A stretch of DNA of 64,000 nucleotides from Actinomycetota bacterium (GCA_020161815.1 JAIUOP010000001.1:1-64000), one strand, 5' to 3'; shown: positions 27,498 to 36,224, counted from the stretch's first letter. The notes: generated from the letters alone by a model not told the origin. A program made the numbers and translations.

Positions 27498-28576
27498 CCT
27501 GCGCCGCCTGTGGCCAGGCCCTGCCCGATGGAGCCCTCTTCTGTGAGGCCTGCGGCGCGAAGGTCGGCTCGGCCGCTGCCCCGACGGTGCTGACCCCGCC
27601 GACGACCGCGAACGAGGACGAGAGCCCGATCAGCACGCCGACCGCGGTGCGCCCACCCGTCGTCGTCGAGGCTCCACAGGCGCGAACCTGTGCGGAGTGC
27701 GGCGGGACCGTCGCCGCCGACGGCTACTGCGAGCAGTGCGGCGCCAAGGCGGCCAGCGAGCGGGACCACTTCCGCGAGGCACCGGCGCCCTGGCTGGCCG
27801 GCGTCTGCGACCGCGGCATCGTCCACGCCCGCAACGAGGACGCGATGGCGTTGTATGCCGACCCCGCCGTCCCGGGGCGCTCGGTCGTCGTCGTGTGCGA
27901 CGGCGTGTCCTCGTCGAAGGACTCGGATGTCGCCGCCCTGGCCGGTGCCCGGGCCGCGCGTGACGTGCTGCGGGCGCCCCTGCCCCAGGGCCTGGGGGTG
28001 GCCGAGAGCATCGAGGCCGCCGCGACCAAGGTCTTCGTCACGGCGGCCGAGGCGGCGAACACGGCCGTGGTCGCCCACACCGACCTGTCGTCGGAGGCGC
28101 CCGCCTCGTGCACCTTCGTCGCGGCTGTCGCCGAGGGATCGCTGCTGCGGTATGCCGTGATCGGGGACTCGCGCGCCTACTGGCTGCCCGACGCGGGAGA
28201 GGGCGTCCAGCTCACGACGGACGACTCGATGGCCCAGCTGCTGATGGCCGGCGGGATGACGCGCGCCCAGGCCGAGGCCTCCCCGCAGGCGCATGCGATC
28301 ACCAAGTGGCTCGGCAAGGACAGTCCCGACATCGTGCCGGTGTGCGGTTCGCTCGACGCGACCGGTCCCGGATGGCTGCTCGTGTGCTCGGACGGCCTCT
28401 GGAACTATGCGTCCGAGCCGGCGGCACTAGCCGGCCAGCTCAGGGCCGCGGCTGCTGGGGCCGCGGAGGAGTCGAAGGCCGACCCGGGGACCCTCGCGCT
28501 GGCCCTGGTGGAGTTCGCCAAGGCGTGCGGCGGCCACGACAACATCAGTGTGGCGCTGGCCCGGGTCGTGCCCTGA
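27494..28576 (+). CDS. PP2C-family phosphatase with N-terminal zinc ribbons
   Basis: Likely phosphatase that reverses PknG phosphorylation. The 360-residue protein opens with CAACGQALPDGALFCEACGAK (about 3-23) and a second ribbon CAECGGTVAADGYCEQCGAK (about 65-85), each with four Cys. A PP2C domain follows with metal-binding residues in GIVHARNEDAMA, VVVVCDGVSSS, LVCSDGLWNY and GGHDNISVALARV, all in place, so it should be active. No membrane segment is present, unlike PstP. The GTG start overlaps the pknG stop. The ribbons match those of PknG and the FHA protein in style, suggesting a shared docking partner. Confidence 0.93.
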   Translation: MTCAACGQALPDGALFCEACGAKVGSAAAPTVLTPPTTANEDESPISTPTAVRPPVVVEAPQARTCAECGGTVAADGYCEQCGAKAASERDHFREAPAPWLAGVCDRGIVHARNEDAMALYADPAVPGRSVVVVCDGVSSSKDSDVAALAGARAARDVLRAPLPQGLGVAESIEAAATKVFVTAAEAANTAVVAHTDLSSEAPASCTFVAAVAEGSLLRYAVIGDSRAYWLPDAGEGVQLTTDDSMAQLLMAGGMTRAQAEASPQAHAITKWLGKDSPDIVPVCGSLDATGPGWLLVCSDGLWNYASEPAALAGQLRAAAAGAAEESKADPGTLALALVEFAKACGGHDNISVALARVVP

Positions 28577-28631
28577 CGCCCGGCTCGTCATCGCCTGATC
28601 CCGCGACGCAGCGACGAGGCCGCCCCTTCAC

Positions 28632-28696
28632 CAGTCGAAAGTAGGCGAGGAGCTGCGTCAACCTCCTCCGCACCACTCCTCGTCTACTTTCGACTG
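28632..28696. repeat. Intergenic inverted repeat, copy 1 (shared with 43009-43079)
   Basis: CAGTCGAAAGTAGGCGAGGAG (28632-28652) pairs with its near-perfect reverse complement (28676-28696) across a 23-base loop, with one mismatch. The same stem sequence recurs at 43009-43079. It lies in the 252-base gap between the PP2C gene and the VWA gene, the only sizeable break in the block. It could terminate or attenuate transcription there. The rest of the gap shows no gene. Confidence 0.88.
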
Positions 28697-28828
28697 TCGG
28701 GGAGAGGGCTGAGGGGCGGTCGCCCGGGAGTGTCGCGCACTCTCGACGCGCGAAACGCGCTGCGTTCCCGTGAGCCGGTCGCGTCGGGTTGAATGGGTCG
28801 GACAGGTCCGGCAGACGAAGGGGTGACG

Positions 28829-30109
28829 ATGGCCGACTTCAGCGCGGCGGTCTACCAGAACGAGTTCCTCGCCGACGGTGGCACCGACGTCCAGGCCATC
28901 GTGTCGGTGACGTGTACCGGCGCCGGCACGGCCGGGCAGAGCGACGCCGGTGGCGATGCCGGCGAGATCATCATCATCGACACCTCGGGGTCGATGGGCG
29001 TGGAGACGATGGAGGGCGCCAAGGCGGCTGCGGTCGCGGCCCTCGGGGAGATCGTCGACGGCACCTTCTTCGCGATCATCTCCGGCAACGGCGCCGCCTT
29101 CCTCGCCTACCCCAACGTGCGCTCCGGCCCGGGCATGGTGCGCATGGACGACCGCACCCGCGCCGAGGCCACGCGCGCCATCCATGCCCTCTCGGCGGCG
29201 GGCGGCACCGTCATCTCTACCTGGCTCGACCTCGCCGGCACGCTGTTCGCGTCGGTCCCCGAGGTCCGGCAACGCCACGCCCTCCTCCTCACCGACGGGG
29301 AGAACAACGAGCCCGCGGGTGTCCTCGATGCGGCGATCGCCCGTGCCACGGGCTACTACCAGGCGGACTGCCGCGGCGCCGGCACCGACTGGAAGGTCAG
29401 CGAGATCCGGCGCATCGCCCAGGCCCTCCTCGGCACGGTCGACATCATCCCGGAGCCGGCGCAGATGGAGGCCGAGTTCGAGGCGATCATGCGCACCGCG
29501 ATGTCGCGGGGTGTCGCCGATGCCCAGCTTCGCGTCTGGGCGCCGCAGGGGGCGCAGGTGGTCTTCGTCCGCCAGGTGCTGCCCACCGTCGAGGACCTCA
29601 CGGCCCGTCGCACCCCGGTCAACGAGCTCACCGGCGCCTACCCCACGGGCGCGTGGTCGGACGAGACCCGTGACTACCACGTGAGCGTGCGCCTGCCCGC
29701 GAAGGCGGTCGGTCAGGAGCAGCTCGCCGCGCGGGTGCAGCTCGCGGTCGGTGACGAGGTCAAGGCGCAGGGGCTGGTCAAGGCCAAGTGGTCCGGCGAC
29801 TCCAACCTCACGGCGCGCATCGATGCCCAGGTCGCGCACTACACCGGGCAGACCGAGCTCGCGGCAGTCATCCAGGAGGGCCTGGCCGCCAAGGCAGCCG
29901 GCCAGGAGGAGCTCGCGACGACCAAGCTCGGCCGGGCTGTCCAGCTGGCCGCCGAGACCGGAAACGACGAGGCAACGGCCAAGCTGCGCAAGGTCGTCGA
30001 GGTCGAGGACGCCGAGACCGGCACGGTGCGCCTGAAGAAGGCGGTCGAGAAGGCCGACGAGATGGCGCTCGACACCGCGTCGACCAAGACGACGCGGGTG
30101 CGCAAGTGA
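28829..30109 (+). CDS. VWA-domain protein
   Basis: Cytosolic protein of 426 residues with a von Willebrand type A domain. The metal-ion-dependent adhesion site is intact: DTSGSM at 51-56, the threonine region SAAGGTVIST, and LLLTDGENN. A C-terminal beta-rich domain (LRVWAPQGAQVVFVRQVLPTV) and a helical tail ending in a Lys/Thr-rich segment (TASTKTTRVRK) follow. The tail threonines are possible kinase targets. VWA proteins commonly pair with AAA ATPases as remodelling partners, and an AAA gene lies in this block. The ATG at 28829 follows GAAGGGG; an earlier in-frame GTG-type extension to 28793 is less likely. It overlaps the FHA gene. Confidence 0.9.
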   Translation: MADFSAAVYQNEFLADGGTDVQAIVSVTCTGAGTAGQSDAGGDAGEIIIIDTSGSMGVETMEGAKAAAVAALGEIVDGTFFAIISGNGAAFLAYPNVRSGPGMVRMDDRTRAEATRAIHALSAAGGTVISTWLDLAGTLFASVPEVRQRHALLLTDGENNEPAGVLDAAIARATGYYQADCRGAGTDWKVSEIRRIAQALLGTVDIIPEPAQMEAEFEAIMRTAMSRGVADAQLRVWAPQGAQVVFVRQVLPTVEDLTARRTPVNELTGAYPTGAWSDETRDYHVSVRLPAKAVGQEQLAARVQLAVGDEVKAQGLVKAKWSGDSNLTARIDAQVAHYTGQTELAAVIQEGLAAKAAGQEELATTKLGRAVQLAAETGNDEATAKLRKVVEVEDAETGTVRLKKAVEKADEMALDTASTKTTRVRK

Positions 30110-30885
30110 AGTGCCCCAACGGCCACGTCAGCGCGGCCAGCGACTACTGCGACACCTGCGGCGAGGCCATGCCTGCGGCGCCGTCGTATGCCGAGGGCTC
30201 GCCGTCCGCGGGTGCCTCCGGTCCCGCGGTGGTCCGGGAGGCCGGCGCTCCTGCCGTCGATTCGGCGGACCCGGGAGCTGGCCGGGGGAATGGCTCGGCC
30301 GGCGGAGGCGGCGGCAGCGACCAGCCGTGCCCCAACTGCGGTGTGCCGAATCCTGCCGGTGCCCTGTTCTGCGAGAACTGCGGCTACGACCACACGACCG
30401 GCCAGATGCCGCGCCGTGAGGACCCGGCCGCTGCCGGGGCGCCCGCGCCGGGTCCGGATGCCAACACCGCTCCGGCGCTGGATCCGCCGTGGGTGGCCGA
30501 GGTCTGGATCGACCCGGCCTGGTACGCCCAGCAGGAGAGCCCTGACCCGCTCCCGAGCCCGGGCCTGCCCGCGGTGGTGGCCCTACGGCACACCTCGCTC
30601 CTCATCGGTCGGCACTCGGCGAGCCGAGGGATCACGCCCGACATCGACTGCGGTGTGGACAACGGTGTCTCCCGCCGACACGCGCAGCTGACCACGGACG
30701 GCACGCGCTGGTGGGTCGAGGACCTTGCCTCGAGCAATGGCACGTTCATCGGTGCCGCGACCGAGCCGCCGCCGAGCACCGCGATCCCCGTGGGCGCCAA
30801 GCGCGAGATCGGTCCCGACGACCGGATCTACGTCGGCTCCTGGACGCGGATCGTGCTGCGCGTCGCCGCCGACGGCGAGGTCTGA
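30106..30885 (+). CDS. FHA-domain protein with N-terminal Cys ribbons
   Basis: Phosphothreonine-binding protein of 259 residues. Two Cys-rich ribbons (CPNGH...YCDTCG at about 3-22; CPNCG...LFCENCG at about 74-92) are joined by a disordered linker. The C-terminal FHA domain carries GRHSASRG, SRRHAQL and the SSNGTF motif, so phosphopeptide-binding residues are present. It starts at GTG inside the VWA stop. It is the obvious reader of PknG phosphorylation and might fill a GarA/OdhI-like place, but the GarA ETTS phosphosite is not seen. It is the last gene of the block, facing the convergent ABC-F gene 38 bases on. Confidence 0.92.
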   Translation: MKCPNGHVSAASDYCDTCGEAMPAAPSYAEGSPSAGASGPAVVREAGAPAVDSADPGAGRGNGSAGGGGGSDQPCPNCGVPNPAGALFCENCGYDHTTGQMPRREDPAAAGAPAPGPDANTAPALDPPWVAEVWIDPAWYAQQESPDPLPSPGLPAVVALRHTSLLIGRHSASRGITPDIDCGVDNGVSRRHAQLTTDGTRWWVEDLASSNGTFIGAATEPPPSTAIPVGAKREIGPDDRIYVGSWTRIVLRVAADGEV

Positions 30886-30923
30886 TCCCAGCTCGGGCTG
30901 GTGAGTGGGAGCGAAGCCGATGG

Positions 30924-32576
30924 TCAGGGGGTGATCTCGCGGACCTGGCCGCGGTCGACCTCCCAGCGCCGGGTGAGCCGCACGGACTGCAGCATCCGCC
31001 GGTCATGGGTCACGAGCAGGACCGTCCCGTCGAAGGCGTCGATGGCCGACTCGAGCTGCTCGATGGCGGGGAGGTCGAGGTGGTTGGTGGGCTCGTCGAG
31101 CACGAGCAGGTTGACCCCTCGAGCCTGCAGGAGCGCCAGACCGGCCCGTGTCCGCTCGCCCGGCGAGAGTGAGCTGGCCTGCCGGGCCACGTGATCGGCG
31201 CCGAGGCCGAACTTCGCGAGCAAGGTCCTGACCTCGGCATGCGTCCAGTCGGGCATCTCGTCCTCGAAGGCGCGACCGAGCGTGTCGGGGGACTCGAAGG
31301 CGGAGCGCGCCTGGTCGATCTCTCCGACGACGACCGACGAGCGCAACCCGGCGCTGCCCTCTGATGGTGGCACCCGACCGAGCAGCAGGGCGAGCAGCGT
31401 GGTCTTGCCGGCTCCATTGGGTCCGGTGATCGCGACCCGGTCACCGAGGTCGAGCTGGAGGGTCACCGGACCGAGTCGGAAGTCACCTCGCTCCACGACG
31501 GCTCCCGAGGCCACGGCCACGATGTCCCCCGAGCGGCCGGCGGAGGCGATGGTGAACTGCAGCTCCCACTCCTTGCGCGGTTCCTCGACGACGTCGAGCC
31601 GCTCGATCATCCGGTCTGTCTGGCGGGCCTTGGCTGCCTGCTTCTCTGAGGTCGCGCGGGCGTGGGCTCGGATGAACTTGTCACGCTCGGACCCGGAACG
31701 CTTCTTGCGAAGGGCATTTCGCGTGCCCTTCTCCATCCAGGCCCGCTGGCGTCGCGCCCTCTCCTCCAGGGATCCGCGCCGCGCCTGGTAGTCCTCGTAG
31801 CTCTCGCGAGCGCGCCGCCGGGTGATGGAGCGCTCCTCGAGGTAGGCGTCGTAGGACCCGCCATAGGTCGCCACCCGCTGCAGCGACCGGTCGATCTCGA
31901 CGACCGCCGTGACGGTGCGTGCCAGGAACTCGCGGTCGTGGCTCACGAGCACCACCGGCGCGTCGAGACCGAGGACGAAGTCCTCCAGGGCATCCAGCCC
32001 GGCGGCGTCGAGGTCGTTGGTCGGCTCGTCGAGCAGGTAGGCATCCCAGCGCGACACGAGCAGCCCGGCGAGCGAGACCCGCGCCGCCTGCCCACCGGAC
32101 AGGCTCGCGACCGGGCGGTCGAGATCGACGTCGAGACCGAGCTCGGCGGCGACGACCTCGAGGCGCTCCTCGGCGTCGGCGCCCCCGAGTGCCAACCAAT
32201 CCTCCAGGGCCGTCGCGTATGCCGTGTCGGCACCGTCGAGACCGGCCGCGAGGTCGTGGGCGGCGGCCTCCATGGCCGCCTGTGCCGGGCTGACGCCGAT
32301 CCGCCGGAGCACCTGCTCGCGGATGCTCTCGCCCGGCCGCGCATCCGGCTGCTGGGTCAGGTGCCCGAGCCGGGCGTCTCGGGGGGCCACCGTGATGGAT
32401 CCGGCATCAGGCGCGCGCAGGCCCGCGAGCATCCGCAGGAGGGTCGACTTGCCGGAGCCATTCGGGCCGACCAGCCCGATGACGTCACCCGGAGCCACCA
32501 CGAGGTCGAGCCCCGAGAACAGCTCGCGCTCACCGAAGGCGGCGGCCACACCCCTCGCCTGGATCGTCGCGCTCAC
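30924..32576 (-). CDS. ABC-F ATPase (ribosome-protection type)
   Basis: Soluble protein of 550 residues with two ABC domains and no membrane helices. Walker A motifs are GPNGSGKST and GPNGAGKTT, signatures LSGGQAARVSL and LSPGERTRAGL, and Walker B YLLDEPTNDLD and LVLDEPTNHLD. The charged inter-domain linker has ARRQRAWMEKGTRNALRKK. ABC-F proteins bind the ribosomal E site; many protect against macrolides, lincosamides or streptogramins, others regulate translation. The GTG at 32576 is supported by GGGAGG nine to ten bases upstream. A divergent ABC exporter and two-component system lie on the other strand, so a drug-response island is possible. Confidence 0.92.
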   Translation of the reverse strand: MSATIQARGVAAAFGERELFSGLDLVVAPGDVIGLVGPNGSGKSTLLRMLAGLRAPDAGSITVAPRDARLGHLTQQPDARPGESIREQVLRRIGVSPAQAAMEAAAHDLAAGLDGADTAYATALEDWLALGGADAEERLEVVAAELGLDVDLDRPVASLSGGQAARVSLAGLLVSRWDAYLLDEPTNDLDAAGLDALEDFVLGLDAPVVLVSHDREFLARTVTAVVEIDRSLQRVATYGGSYDAYLEERSITRRRARESYEDYQARRGSLEERARRQRAWMEKGTRNALRKKRSGSERDKFIRAHARATSEKQAAKARQTDRMIERLDVVEEPRKEWELQFTIASAGRSGDIVAVASGAVVERGDFRLGPVTLQLDLGDRVAITGPNGAGKTTLLALLLGRVPPSEGSAGLRSSVVVGEIDQARSAFESPDTLGRAFEDEMPDWTHAEVRTLLAKFGLGADHVARQASSLSPGERTRAGLALLQARGVNLLVLDEPTNHLDLPAIEQLESAIDAFDGTVLLVTHDRRMLQSVRLTRRWEVDRGQVREITP

Positions 32577-32599
32577 CGACCGATCCTCCCACGCTGGCC

Positions 32600-32617
32600 G
32601 TCCACCGACCGGTGGAC
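32600..32617. promoter_or_regulatory. Candidate operator in the ABC-F/exporter divergent region
   Basis: GTCCACC-GACC-GGTGGAC is a perfect 7-bp inverted repeat with a 4-base spacer, placed between two divergent resistance-type genes. It lies just upstream of the ABC-F Shine-Dalgarno. It could be a repressor site or an mRNA hairpin affecting ABC-F translation. Confidence 0.5.
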
Positions 32618-32674
32618 ACCGGATCAGCCACCCAGTGGTGCCCGAGAGAGGTGGCGGCGACGCAGGATCAAGGC

Positions 32675-33550
32675 ATGACAGCAATCAGCATGCGGAGGCT
32701 GCGCAAGACCTACGGGGAGAAGAAGGCCGTCGACGGCATCGACCTCGACATCGAGACCGGCGAGATCTTCGCGATCCTCGGGCCCAACGGCGCCGGCAAG
32801 ACCACCACCGTCGAGATCCTCGAGGGATTCCGCGCACGGGACAAGGGGCAGGGGGAGGTCGCCGTCCTCGGCCAGGACCCGGCTCGACCGGATCGGGCGT
32901 GGCGCAACCGGATCGGGATCGTCCTCCAGACCACCAGCGGCCTGGACCTGCTCACCCCGCGCGAGATCCTCACCTCGACGGCCAAGGCGTACTCCACCCC
33001 GCGATCGGTCGACGACGTCATCACGGCGGTCGGCCTCGAGGAGAAGGCCGACCAGCGGATCGCCGGCCTCTCCGGCGGTCAGCGCCGACGCGTCGATGTC
33101 GGACTGGGCATCATCGGGCGGCCCGAGCTGCTCTTCCTCGACGAGCCGACGACGGGCTTCGACCCGCAGGCGCGGCGCGACTTCTGGGAGCTCATCCGCT
33201 CCCTTAAGGACGAGGGCACGACGATCGTCCTGACCACCCACTACCTCGACGAGGCCGAGGCGCTCGCCGACCGCGTCGGTGTGATCGCCGCAGGCCGACT
33301 CCTCGCCCTCGACACCCCCGCGGGGCTCGGCGGTCGTGAGTCGGCCGAGGCCGTGGTGAGCTGGGAGGACGAGGCGGGCACACGGCATACGGTCACGACC
33401 GCGACGCCGACCGCGGAGGTGAGCCGCCTCGCCGCCCTCCACGACGGTCGTGAGGTCCCCGGGCTCCAGGTCATCAGGCCGAGCCTCGAGGACGTCTACC
33501 TCTCCCTCATCGCCCCGCACATCGTCGCCGAGACGGAGGCCTCGTCATGA
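32675..33550 (+). CDS. ABC exporter ATPase (DrrA/LnrL-type)
   Basis: ATP-binding subunit of 291 residues: Walker A GPNGAGKTT, Q-loop QTTSGLDLLTP, signature LSGGQRRRVDVGLGI, Walker B LLFLDEPTTGFD and H-loop TTHYLDEAEALADR. The DrrA-style C-terminal extension follows. It drives the permease encoded next (four-base overlap). Together with the histidine kinase and response regulator downstream it forms the typical Gram-positive ABC-two-component cassette that senses and expels antibiotics or membrane-active lipids. The ATG at 32675 lies six bases after CAGGAT, a possible leaderless arrangement; a GGATCAAGG stretch could also serve as ribosome site. Confidence 0.92.
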   Translation: MTAISMRRLRKTYGEKKAVDGIDLDIETGEIFAILGPNGAGKTTTVEILEGFRARDKGQGEVAVLGQDPARPDRAWRNRIGIVLQTTSGLDLLTPREILTSTAKAYSTPRSVDDVITAVGLEEKADQRIAGLSGGQRRRVDVGLGIIGRPELLFLDEPTTGFDPQARRDFWELIRSLKDEGTTIVLTTHYLDEAEALADRVGVIAAGRLLALDTPAGLGGRESAEAVVSWEDEAGTRHTVTTATPTAEVSRLAALHDGREVPGLQVIRPSLEDVYLSLIAPHIVAETEASS

Positions 33551-34344
33551 ACACTGTTGCCCTGGGCTGGGATCGGACCCTCATCGAGCTCAAGCAGTAC
33601 ATCCGCGAGAAGGAGTCGGTCTTCTTCTCCTTCACCTTCCCGATCCTGCTGCTCATCCTCTTCGCGACCATCTTCTCGGGGCAGTTCGCCGATGCCGGGC
33701 CCGGGATGAGCGCGGCGCGGTTCTTCCTGCCGGGCATGATCTCGGCCGGCGTGCTGCTCACCAGCTTCCAGACGATGGCCATGTCCGTGGCCACCGAACG
33801 TGACGACGGCACGCTCAAGCGGCTGCGCTCCACGCCGATGCCCCCCGCGGCCTACTTCCTGGGCAAGGTGGGCCTGGTCCTCATCACCTCCCTCGCCCAG
33901 CTCGCGGTCCTGCTCGCGGTGGCCCGCCTCGCGTATGACGTCGCGCTGCCGGCCGATGCCGGCCGGTGGTGGACCCTCGCCTGGGTCTTCGTCCTGGGGA
34001 TCTTCGGTGGCGTCGTCCTCGGCATCGCCTGGTCCTCGCTGGCCACGGCTCGCAGCGCCGGTGCGGTCGTCATCGCACCGGTCCTGGTGCTGCAGTTCAT
34101 CTCCGGCGTCTACTTCCAGTTCACGTCCATCCCGCACTGGCTGCAGTCGATCGCCTCGGTCTTCCCGCTGAAGTGGGTGGCCCAGGGGATGCGCTCGGTC
34201 TTCCTGCCCGAGGCGATGGCCTCCGAGGAGATGGCCGGGTCCTGGGAGCTGGGCCGCACCGCGCTCGTCCTCGGCGCCTGGGCCGTCGCCGGCCTCGTCA
34301 TCTGCCTGACCACCTTCCGCTGGTACAAGCGCGGCACCACGTGA
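33547..34344 (+). CDS. ABC exporter permease (ABC-2 type)
   Basis: Membrane subunit of 265 residues with about six hydrophobic helices: FTFPILLLILFATIFSG, FFLPGMISAGVLLTSFQTMAMS, VGLVLITSLAQLAVLLAVARL, WTLAWVFVLGIFGGVVLGIAW, AVVIAPVLVLQFISGVYF and LVLGAWAVAGLVICLTTF. The RDDGTLKRLRSTPMP loop is typical of ABC-2 permeases, which couple to the ATPase there. It overlaps the ATPase gene by four bases and ends 30 bases before the histidine kinase. Substrate unknown; drug or lipopeptide-like molecules are usual for such cassettes. Confidence 0.92.
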   Translation: MNTVALGWDRTLIELKQYIREKESVFFSFTFPILLLILFATIFSGQFADAGPGMSAARFFLPGMISAGVLLTSFQTMAMSVATERDDGTLKRLRSTPMPPAAYFLGKVGLVLITSLAQLAVLLAVARLAYDVALPADAGRWWTLAWVFVLGIFGGVVLGIAWSSLATARSAGAVVIAPVLVLQFISGVYFQFTSIPHWLQSIASVFPLKWVAQGMRSVFLPEAMASEEMAGSWELGRTALVLGAWAVAGLVICLTTFRWYKRGTT

Positions 34345-34374
34345 GCGCCGGGCACCGCAGGGGAGGATGAGGGC

Positions 34375-35586
34375 GTGCGCACCCCTGACCAGCTCGCCGG
34401 CACCTCTCGTGAGGCCCTCGGCGCGGTCTGGCGCAAGCAGCTCGTCGCGTGGCACGCCATCGCGGCCCTGATCTGGGGTGTCGCGGTCGTCATCGCGTTC
34501 GTCGAGCCCCCGGGGCCGCACGGTCGGCCGATCCTGCTGGCCGTGCTCGCCCTCATGGCGGCGAACTACGTCGTCCTCGGCGTCCGCGCGCTGCTCCAGG
34601 GACCGGGCCGATCCGGGATCGCCTACCACGTCATCGCGTGGGGCCTGCTCTGCCTGGGGATGGCCCTGGACCCCGAGGCCGAGCTCTGGCTGCTGCTGTG
34701 GCTGCTCTTCCCCCACCTCTGGTCGATGCTCTCGCGGCGAGCGGCCGTCATCGGGTCGGTGCTCGCCGTCCTCGCCCTCGGCTTCACCCGGTGGGCCGTC
34801 GCCCACTTCGACGTCGACCAGTTCGGGCAGATCTTCGTCACCTTCGCCGGCTCCCTGACCCTCTCGCTCGCCCTGGGCCTGTTCATCGACCTCATGGTCC
34901 GCGAGGCCGAGGCCCGGGCCGAGACCATCGACGCGCTCAACACCACCCGGGCCCAGCTGGCTGCCGCCGAGCACGAGCGCGGGGTGAGCGGGGAGCGTGA
35001 GCGGCTCTCCCGCGAGATCCACGACACGCTGGCGCAGGGCTTCACCTCGGTGCTCGCTCTCACCCGGGCCGCCGTCTCGGCGCTCGAACGCGATGACCTC
35101 GAGACCGCCCGGGCGCGGCTGGCGCTCGTGGAGTCGACCGCCGCCGACAACCTCAAGGAGGCGCGCCTCATCGTCGCCGAGCTCACCCCGGGGCACCTGC
35201 AGGCGCGCACCCTGACCCAGGCCCTGGAACGCCTGGTCTCGACCGTTCGCGACAGCGGCGGGGTCGAGGTCCAGCTCGACGTCATCGGCGAACCGGTCGC
35301 CCTCGGGGGCGCCAAGGAGGTCGTCCTGCTGCGGGCGGCCCAGGAGGCGCTGTCCAATGTCCGCCGTCATGCCGCCGCCCGCGGGGCACAGGTGACGTTG
35401 ACGTATGCCGTGGAGTCGGTCGCGCTCAGCGTCGCCGACGACGGGGTCGGCTTCGACACCACCACGGCGCCGACCGGCTACGGTCTCGACGGACTGAGGG
35501 CCCGAGCAGCGGAGGTCGCAGGCGTGCTGACCCTCACGAGCGCGCCCGGCCGCGGCACGCACCTGCGGTTGGAGGTCCCCCGATGA
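34375..35586 (+). CDS. Sensor histidine kinase (NarX/DesK class)
   Basis: Membrane sensor of 403 residues. About six N-terminal helices (to about residue 180) lack a large external domain, suggesting intramembrane sensing. The HisKA_3 dimerisation domain has the phosphorylated histidine H216 in SREIHDTLAQGF. The ATPase domain has N box AAQEALSNVRRHAAA and a G box at DDGVGF and GYGLDGLRARA, so it is intact. It overlaps the response regulator by four bases and follows the ABC exporter by 30, pointing to control of that exporter. The GTG start is preceded by GGGGAGGATGAGGG, which could be a Shine-Dalgarno or a -10-like GAGGAT. Confidence 0.93.
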   Translation: MRTPDQLAGTSREALGAVWRKQLVAWHAIAALIWGVAVVIAFVEPPGPHGRPILLAVLALMAANYVVLGVRALLQGPGRSGIAYHVIAWGLLCLGMALDPEAELWLLLWLLFPHLWSMLSRRAAVIGSVLAVLALGFTRWAVAHFDVDQFGQIFVTFAGSLTLSLALGLFIDLMVREAEARAETIDALNTTRAQLAAAEHERGVSGERERLSREIHDTLAQGFTSVLALTRAAVSALERDDLETARARLALVESTAADNLKEARLIVAELTPGHLQARTLTQALERLVSTVRDSGGVEVQLDVIGEPVALGGAKEVVLLRAAQEALSNVRRHAAARGAQVTLTYAVESVALSVADDGVGFDTTTAPTGYGLDGLRARAAEVAGVLTLTSAPGRGTHLRLEVPR

Positions 35587-36224
35587 GCATCCGTCTCCTC
35601 GTCGTCGACGACCACCCCGTCGTGCGCGCCGGCATGGCGGCGGTCCTGTCCGAGGAACCGGACTTCGACGTCGTCGGCCAGGCGCAGCACGGCGCGGAGG
35701 CGCTCGCCCTCGTCCCGGTGCTCACTCCCGACCTGGTCCTGATGGACCTGCGGATGCCGGTCCTCGACGGCGTGGCTGCCACGCGGGCCATTCGCGCCCT
35801 CCCGAAGGCGCCGGAGGTGCTCGTCCTCACGACCTATGACACCGACGCCGACATCGTCACCGCGGTGGAGGCAGGTGCCCGGGGCTACCTGCTCAAGGAC
35901 GCGCGCCCGCGCGACCTCGCCGATGCCATCCGGCGCGCGGTCGCCGGGGAGACCGTCCTGGCTCCTGCGGTGGCAGCACGCCTGGCCGACCGGCTCCGCG
36001 GTGACGCGCCGCCGACCGTCGAACTGACCCCGCGGGAACGCGACGTGCTGGCCCTGGTGGCCGACGGCCTGTCCAACGCCGAGATCGGCGCTCGGCTGTT
36101 CATCGGCGAGGCCACCGTCAAGACCCACCTGCTCCGGTCCTTCGCCAAGCTCGAGGTGAGCGACCGCACGGCAGCGGTGACGACGGCATACCGGCTCGGG
36201 GTCCTGGAGCCGCCGAGTCGGTGA
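35583..36224 (+). CDS. NarL/LuxR-type response regulator
   Basis: DNA-binding regulator of 213 residues. The receiver domain has the acidic pocket VVDDHP, phospho-acceptor D55 (LVLMDLRMP), the switch threonine in VLTTYDT and lysine in LLKDARP, so it is fully equipped. The C-terminal LuxR helix-turn-helix carries LTPRERDVLALVADGLSNAEIGARLFIGEATVKTHLLRSFAKL. It is co-translated with the histidine kinase and probably activates the ABC exporter genes upstream. The 99-base gap downstream contains the promoter of the next operon. Confidence 0.95.
   Translation: MSIRLLVVDDHPVVRAGMAAVLSEEPDFDVVGQAQHGAEALALVPVLTPDLVLMDLRMPVLDGVAATRAIRALPKAPEVLVLTTYDTDADIVTAVEAGARGYLLKDARPRDLADAIRRAVAGETVLAPAVAARLADRLRGDAPPTVELTPRERDVLALVADGLSNAEIGARLFIGEATVKTHLLRSFAKLEVSDRTAAVTTAYRLGVLEPPSR

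Noticed and set aside
28793-28828. Upstream extension of the VWA gene
   Set aside because: The ATG at 28829 has a ribosome site and the VWA domain then starts normally; the 12 extra codons are unlike the family.
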